NCBI GenBank assembly: GCA_017615955.1 | Contig: JAFZZD010000646.1 | Coordinates: 1-9,930 of the forward strand | DNA from: Victivallales bacterium | Lineage (GTDB): Bacteria > Verrucomicrobiota > Lentisphaeria > Oligosphaerales > Oligosphaeraceae | Reading direction: 5' to 3' | Length of the DNA stretch: 9,930 bases | Shown here: one piece after another, positions 5,718 through 9,930 of the stretch | Layout: each line of letters begins with the position of its first letter | Position numbering within the stretch: position 1 is the stretch's first letter | The notes under the pieces: model-generated | Database searches by the model: none | What the model was told of the DNA's origin: nothing | What the model saw: only the letters and a program-made list of their open reading frames with translations | Position numbers and translations under genes: made by a program

Positions 5718-8700
5718 ATGAAACGCTTCATTTTGCTGGCAGGAATCATCATTGGCGCATTGGCATCCGCATTGGCATTTGAAGTGGACATCTCCAAAGG
5801 CGGTGCCATTTGGAAACTTGACAACCTCAGCGCGGAGGTAGTGGGCGGCGCAATGCGCCTGCGCGAAGTTGGTCCAAAGTCATACGGCACAGCGAAAATC
5901 AGGATTCCAGTTCAAGGGGCGAAATATCTGCAAATTGTCGCAGGGCAAAACGAGGATCCGCAGCATTACATCTCGGTCAGCAATGTCTCCACGGCAAAGG
6001 AGCCGCAGGGGTATATTTTCCAGGGCTGCAACACCTTTCCCTTGCCAAAGAACAACTTCACCCTCTCATTGACTTTGCGCGGCCCCCGCGGCGAGACTGC
6101 TGGCGGCTGGTATGACATCAGGTCGGTCCGCACTGTGGATGTGCCTTCTGGCGGCCTGGTGATTTCCGCAGAAAAGCCAGTGGTAAAGGTGGGTGACACA
6201 TTCCGTGTGGACTACCATGGCATTCAGGGCGGCATAACTCCTTCTGAATTGCCATTGCAGGTTTTCCTTGGCTCCAGCATGGTACCTGTCACATTTGGAA
6301 ACCAGGTGATTCTGCGGGACAATGGCAAAGACGGCGACCTCCATGCGTGCGATGGCATCTATTCGGCTGTGGTCAAGGTCACCGAATACGCCACCTGCCT
6401 CCAGAATGAACAGGGCCAGCCCCTGCCAGGCAGCACATTGTGCTTTGCCGTGGGACTTCCAGCGGGGGCGAAAAGCTATGGCGTGGCGGATTTCTCCCTG
6501 GACATCGCCACCAAGAACAAAATGCTGAACAACACCAGGCTTCGCTTGACGCCGACAGCAGCCGAATACCGCCAGAAATGGGAAAACGCTGTGGCTGGCA
6601 AGGTCAATCTGGCACTAGGCAAGCCAGTCGACTTCTCATATCCTCCAAACTTCCACCTGACAATTGGCAAGAACAATACGGACAGCCTCGACCTGACCGA
6701 CGGCAAACTTTCATCTAGGGGCGATGATGTACTGCGCTTCGACAGCGGGGCAGTCGGCTGGCGCTCTGGAGATGACCTGTCCAATGGCATCGACTTTGTG
6801 ATTGACCTGGGAAAAGTTGAGCCTATAGCAAAGGCAGTTATCCGCATCAACTGCGGTGACAAGCAGAAGCAGGTGCAGCGTTCGCCAAGCAGATTCGCCG
6901 TACTTGTCAGCAAGGATGGAAAAATGTATTATCCCGCCGCGCCGCCCATGCTCAAACTCCAGCCAGGTGAAAAAGACCAAAGCGACTTCAAAGGGCAATT
7001 CTATCTTGAGGAAAACGACGACAATATTTTCTGCTATCCCTTTGAACTGGCGATAAACGCCAACGCACGATATGTAATGGTTCGAATTGTGCCTGACGGC
7101 GGCAATCTCTATTGCGACGAACTCGCCATCCTGAAGGCAGACAAGCCAGTGTCAGACACCGCATACGAAGGCACGCCAGAGGAAAGGCTTACGGACGGCT
7201 GCGTCCTGGCGCCTTCATTCCATGGCGACTTCTACATTGCAGACAATATTCCCGCCCCAAATTACTTCAAGCTCCGCGATCTGCGCATCGCCAAGCCCAA
7301 GGAGGACATGAAGATGGTCATTGAACTCCCAGCAGGCATCATATGCCGCAATGCAGATGTTGTCTCGGAGAGCATTGAGAAACAGGGGAAACCTTATACG
7401 CGGTTCATTTTTGCCATAAACAAGGATCACCAAAAACGCGCCAGGCAACTGGAACACATGGGGGTGTTTTTCCAGTCGCCGAAGGAGGCAGAAAAACATG
7501 GCAAGGCCTTCTTCTATGTCACCATAAAAGGGAAACCCTCCCACATAACGGAACGAGACATCACTGTAATAAACATACCTGAATCAAAGCAGATGTTCAA
7601 GGGCTTGACCGTACTCAGCCGCATGAGTATTGGAGATGAAGCATGGCCTGGCTATCTTGATAACCTGCGCAAAATCGGTTTTTCCTGCGCACAGATATAC
7701 CCCTATTATTTCATGCGCAGTGGCGAGCCCAAATTCACCAAGGAATACCTTGAAGCGATTCAGGCGGCGCACAAGGCAGGATACAAGATTGTAATTGGCT
7801 TCAATGGCCTGCTGGGAATGTACAGCAAGGAAAACCACCCCAGCGAGGATGTCTGGTGCCTGACCGACAAGCCCAAGAATAACCCATGCCCCTCCTTCCG
7901 CGGCAAGGAATATCAAGCAGAACTAGGCAAAATCACTCGCTCGGTGGAAATGTTCAAGCCTTCTTATGTGCAATGGGACATAGAGCACTGGTATAAAGCC
8001 CTGGCAGGAATGCGCAATTGTACTCGCTGCCAAGACGGCTGGAAAAAGTCCGGCAAAACATGGGAGGCATATCTTGACGACCTGAGCGTTGAACTGAATC
8101 GGGATCTGACCGAGGCAGTCGCCAAAGGCGCACGCAATGCCTCTATCCCCACACCCAGCATCTACAACTACAACCGCCAGGCACTTACCAAGATCTACCA
8201 CAGTTTCGAAAAATGGGAACTCAACAAGCAGTTCGTGACTGGCTCCCAGCCCAGCCTGTATGTCGCCGGCAATGAGTTCAAGGTGCACAACTCCGTCAAA
8301 GGCAACTACGACCTTCAGGATGACAAAGGCCGGCGCAACATCGCCCCAGTCCTGACACCTGGAACATACGGGGCATACGAGCCTTATCACCTTGAACAGA
8401 TGATATATGAAACCATGCTCAATGGCGCAGTCGGATTTTTCTACTACCCTTGGCGGGGCTTCGTCAGCCCAATCTACTTCTACTACCACGCCAAGGCAAT
8501 GCAGAATGTCATCAAGCACCAGGAACTGATATTCACAGGCGAAATATTCACGCCCCAATGCGACCAGGCAGGAATGACATTGTCTGGCATCAAGACCAGC
8601 AACGAGGCATTGATCCTGGTAGGCAACTACCAGGGGATAAAGGAAAACTGCAATATCACCCCTCCATTCAACGCGTCCTCCATTACAGATGTCCTAACGG

Positions 8701-8780
8701 GATATAAACTCTCACCGTCAGAATTGCAGAAACTCAATGTCCCAATACATCATGTCAGGCTTCTGCATTTAAGAAGATAA
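5718..8780 (+). CDS. Large secreted multidomain protein with F5/8 type C-like and TIM-barrel-like regions, putative glycoside hydrolase
   Basis: A 1020-residue exported protein. Residues 1-20 form a signal peptide (KR, hydrophobic core, cut after ALA); there is no lipobox Cys. Residues 21-145 look like a beta-sandwich. Residues 146-260 form an Ig-like module with DNGKDGDLHACDGIYS (201-216), the acidic loop pattern seen in calcium-binding beta modules. Residues 294-472 resemble a discoidin (F5/8 type C) fold: NLALGKPV start, IDFVIDLGKV, FAVLVSKDGKMY, and ARYVMVRI near the end. Residues 625-935 look like a TIM barrel, with VQWDIEHW (751-758) offering D754 and E756 as acid/base candidates. Residues 936-1020 form a terminal beta domain. 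Codon use matches the neighbours. The catalytic family is not one I recognise. Binding and cleavage of glycans is inferred from architecture only. Confidence 0.8.
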   Translation: MKRFILLAGIIIGALASALAFEVDISKGGAIWKLDNLSAEVVGGAMRLREVGPKSYGTAKIRIPVQGAKYLQIVAGQNEDPQHYISVSNVSTAKEPQGYIFQGCNTFPLPKNNFTLSLTLRGPRGETAGGWYDIRSVRTVDVPSGGLVISAEKPVVKVGDTFRVDYHGIQGGITPSELPLQVFLGSSMVPVTFGNQVILRDNGKDGDLHACDGIYSAVVKVTEYATCLQNEQGQPLPGSTLCFAVGLPAGAKSYGVADFSLDIATKNKMLNNTRLRLTPTAAEYRQKWENAVAGKVNLALGKPVDFSYPPNFHLTIGKNNTDSLDLTDGKLSSRGDDVLRFDSGAVGWRSGDDLSNGIDFVIDLGKVEPIAKAVIRINCGDKQKQVQRSPSRFAVLVSKDGKMYYPAAPPMLKLQPGEKDQSDFKGQFYLEENDDNIFCYPFELAINANARYVMVRIVPDGGNLYCDELAILKADKPVSDTAYEGTPEERLTDGCVLAPSFHGDFYIADNIPAPNYFKLRDLRIAKPKEDMKMVIELPAGIICRNADVVSESIEKQGKPYTRFIFAINKDHQKRARQLEHMGVFFQSPKEAEKHGKAFFYVTIKGKPSHITERDITVINIPESKQMFKGLTVLSRMSIGDEAWPGYLDNLRKIGFSCAQIYPYYFMRSGEPKFTKEYLEAIQAAHKAGYKIVIGFNGLLGMYSKENHPSEDVWCLTDKPKNNPCPSFRGKEYQAELGKITRSVEMFKPSYVQWDIEHWYKALAGMRNCTRCQDGWKKSGKTWEAYLDDLSVELNRDLTEAVAKGARNASIPTPSIYNYNRQALTKIYHSFEKWELNKQFVTGSQPSLYVAGNEFKVHNSVKGNYDLQDDKGRRNIAPVLTPGTYGAYEPYHLEQMIYETMLNGAVGFFYYPWRGFVSPIYFYYHAKAMQNVIKHQELIFTGEIFTPQCDQAGMTLSGIKTSNEALILVGNYQGIKENCNITPPFNASSITDVLTGYKLSPSELQKLNVPIHHVRLLHLRR

Positions 8781-9002
8781 TTCGTCCATTTTCTACTCAT
8801 TTCTTCGTTCCGTAGTACCCTTTGCCTTATCGTTAATTTGCATTTTATATTCTGGTTTATTCAAATATTATCTATTTATATGAAATTAATATAACTCTTT
8901 ATAATATCATCAAAATTGATTTAATAATTTGACAATGCCAACATCCAGTGCATATTACGCTCATTACAAAAGATAGGCAATTGAAAGCACAGGAGGTATG
9001 GC
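8781..9002. other. AT-rich intergenic spacer
   Basis: A 222-base stretch without a gene. Composition drops sharply compared with its flanks: 8881-8940 holds only 11 G or C in 60 bases. No strong terminator hairpin is visible after the upstream stop codon. The right part carries the candidate promoter and the ribosome binding site of the downstream Rpn-like gene. The AT-rich island may mark the border of an acquired segment. Confidence 0.6.
8929..8958 (+). promoter_or_regulatory. Candidate sigma70 promoter of the Rpn-like gene
   Basis: TTGACA (8929-8934), an 18-base spacer and TATTAC (8953-8958, four of six matches). It lies about 45 bases before the start codon, followed by AGGAGG (8991-8996) six bases before the ATG. 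Both expression signals appear intact although the gene they serve is frameshifted. Confidence 0.4.
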
Positions 9003-9921
9003 ATGGAGAAAGGCAGGAAGGCAAGGCAGGACAAGGACGCGGCGGCGAAGCTGTACCTTCAGAATCCGGAGCTGGTGGCGGATCTGTTCAACGTGTTCAC
9101 ATTCAAGGGAGAGAGACGCGTCTCGGCGGGGATGCTGAAGCCATTCTCCACAGAGGACGCCACGGACAGCCTGGACGCGGAGGGCAACGAGAAGACTGTT
9201 CAGCTGCGCAGGGACCTGTCGTACATCGCCTATACGGACGGCGCGGCAGTGTACTTCCTGTGCGTAGAGGTGCGGTCCCGACTGGACCATGCCCTTGCGG
9301 GTTATGCGCTACGACGCGGCCAGGTACATGTACCAGGTGGCCATGCTCAAAGGGCGTGGGGAGGCAAAGCTGCTGCCCGTGTTCACGCTGGTGCTGAACC
9401 TCGGCAAGGGGCCGTGGCGTGGGCCACGCTCACTGTGCGGCATGATGGGCGATATCGACGGCAAACTCAAGAGGGCCGTTTCCGACTACCGCATCAACGT
9501 AGCCGACCCGTACACCGCGACCAGAAAAACGCTGGGGATGCTCTGTACAGAAATCAAAGATGTGCTAATTTACTTCCGCGCCTCAAAGAACAGGAACGGT
9601 TTCATGCGCTTCCTGCAGAGCAGTCACGCGGCCTCCCTTTCCGAGAGGGCGCTCATGTTGCTCAATACATATCTGGATACGAAACTTGAACCGCAAACCA
9701 ACGATGGGAGGAAGACTGAGATGTGCGTGGCATGGCAATATTTCGAGCAGCAGGCAATCAACAAGGGACTTGCCAGGGGACGCAAGGAGGGACGCGAGGA
9801 AACATGGGAAAAGGTTGTCATGGGATCGCTGGAAAACAATCTAGACTATGACACTATACATAAGATAACTGGCCTGTCCCTGGCGAAAATCAAGAAAATC
9901 GCCGCCTCCGCGAAGGCATAG
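9003..9921 (+). pseudogene. Rpn-family recombination-promoting nuclease/putative transposase (PD-(D/E)XK), frameshifted
   Basis: Two frames together make one Rpn/PD-(D/E)XK transposase-like protein of about 305 residues. The first (from ATG 9003, AGGAGG six bases upstream) carries the nuclease N-terminus: LRRDLSYIAY with D71, and CVEVRS with E89. The second resumes at 9289 with MPLRVMRYDAARYMYQ, the well-known segment that follows the nuclease core, and ends with the basic tail (RGRKEGREE, 9775-9801) and a helical end. The join is at 9287-9291. Where the family usually has E-x-Q, this copy has E-V-R, so a catalytic residue may also be lost. Rpn proteins promote RecA-independent recombination and spread like mobile genes. 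No terminal inverted repeats or target duplications are visible. Confidence 0.85.
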
Positions 9922-9930
9922 GCAGCAAGC

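Noticed and set aside
7923..8558. 211-residue minus-strand open frame opposite the secreted protein
   Set aside because: Lies wholly inside the 1020-residue gene on the opposite strand, has no start signal, and its composition follows from the sense codons.
8781..9930. Complete insertion sequence around the Rpn-like gene
   Set aside because: No terminal inverted repeats or flanking target duplications could be found within the window; the Rpn family usually lacks them.

Overview
The window looks like the chromosome of an uncultured anaerobic or gut-type bacterium of the PVC group, most likely Lentisphaerota/Verrucomicrobiota (Victivallales-like). This is an inference. It rests on gene bodies that are moderately GC-rich by eye, type-2 ArgC, a 1020-residue secreted discoidin/TIM-barrel protein, short GC-rich palindromic and purine-rich repeats between genes, and an Rpn/PD-(D/E)XK transposase-like gene. 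No rRNA or other phylogenetic marker is present, so the assignment is tentative.

Left part (1-4511): a four-gene minus-strand operon, in transcription order: DUF89/ARMT1-type metal phosphatase (3645-4511), NCS2/AzgA-type purine permease (2271-3611, frameshifted near 2283, with its C-terminus continuing in another frame to 2185), xylose-isomerase-like TIM-barrel sugar isomerase/epimerase (1348-2169), and a PfkB sugar kinase resembling 2-dehydro-3-deoxygluconokinase (152-1231). The first three genes are separated by only 33 and 15 bases (using the frameshift-corrected permease end). The last gap (116 bases) holds three copies of a 31-base palindromic repeat. Downstream of the kinase, a 15-bp hairpin is part of a chain of overlapping inverted repeats. 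The set suggests import of a nucleobase-like compound coupled to processing of a sugar or sugar phosphate, with a house-cleaning phosphatase.

Centre (4512-5580): a divergent promoter region separates the operon from a stand-alone type-2 argC on the plus strand. The argC stop codon runs directly into a purine-rich repeat built on the octamer CGCAGAGR.

Right part (5718-9930): a large exported protein (signal peptide, beta-rich modules, an F5/8 type C-like module, a TIM-barrel-like catalytic candidate, C-terminal beta module), probably acting on glycans outside the cytoplasm. A very AT-rich spacer with a plausible promoter follows. The window closes with an Rpn-family nuclease/transposase gene broken by a frameshift that loss of one 5-base direct repeat unit would explain.

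No tRNA, rRNA, CRISPR array or complete insertion sequence is visible. The most interesting points are the unusual operon composition, the secreted enzyme candidate with no family I recognise, the two frameshifts with clear explanations, and the two intergenic repeat families.
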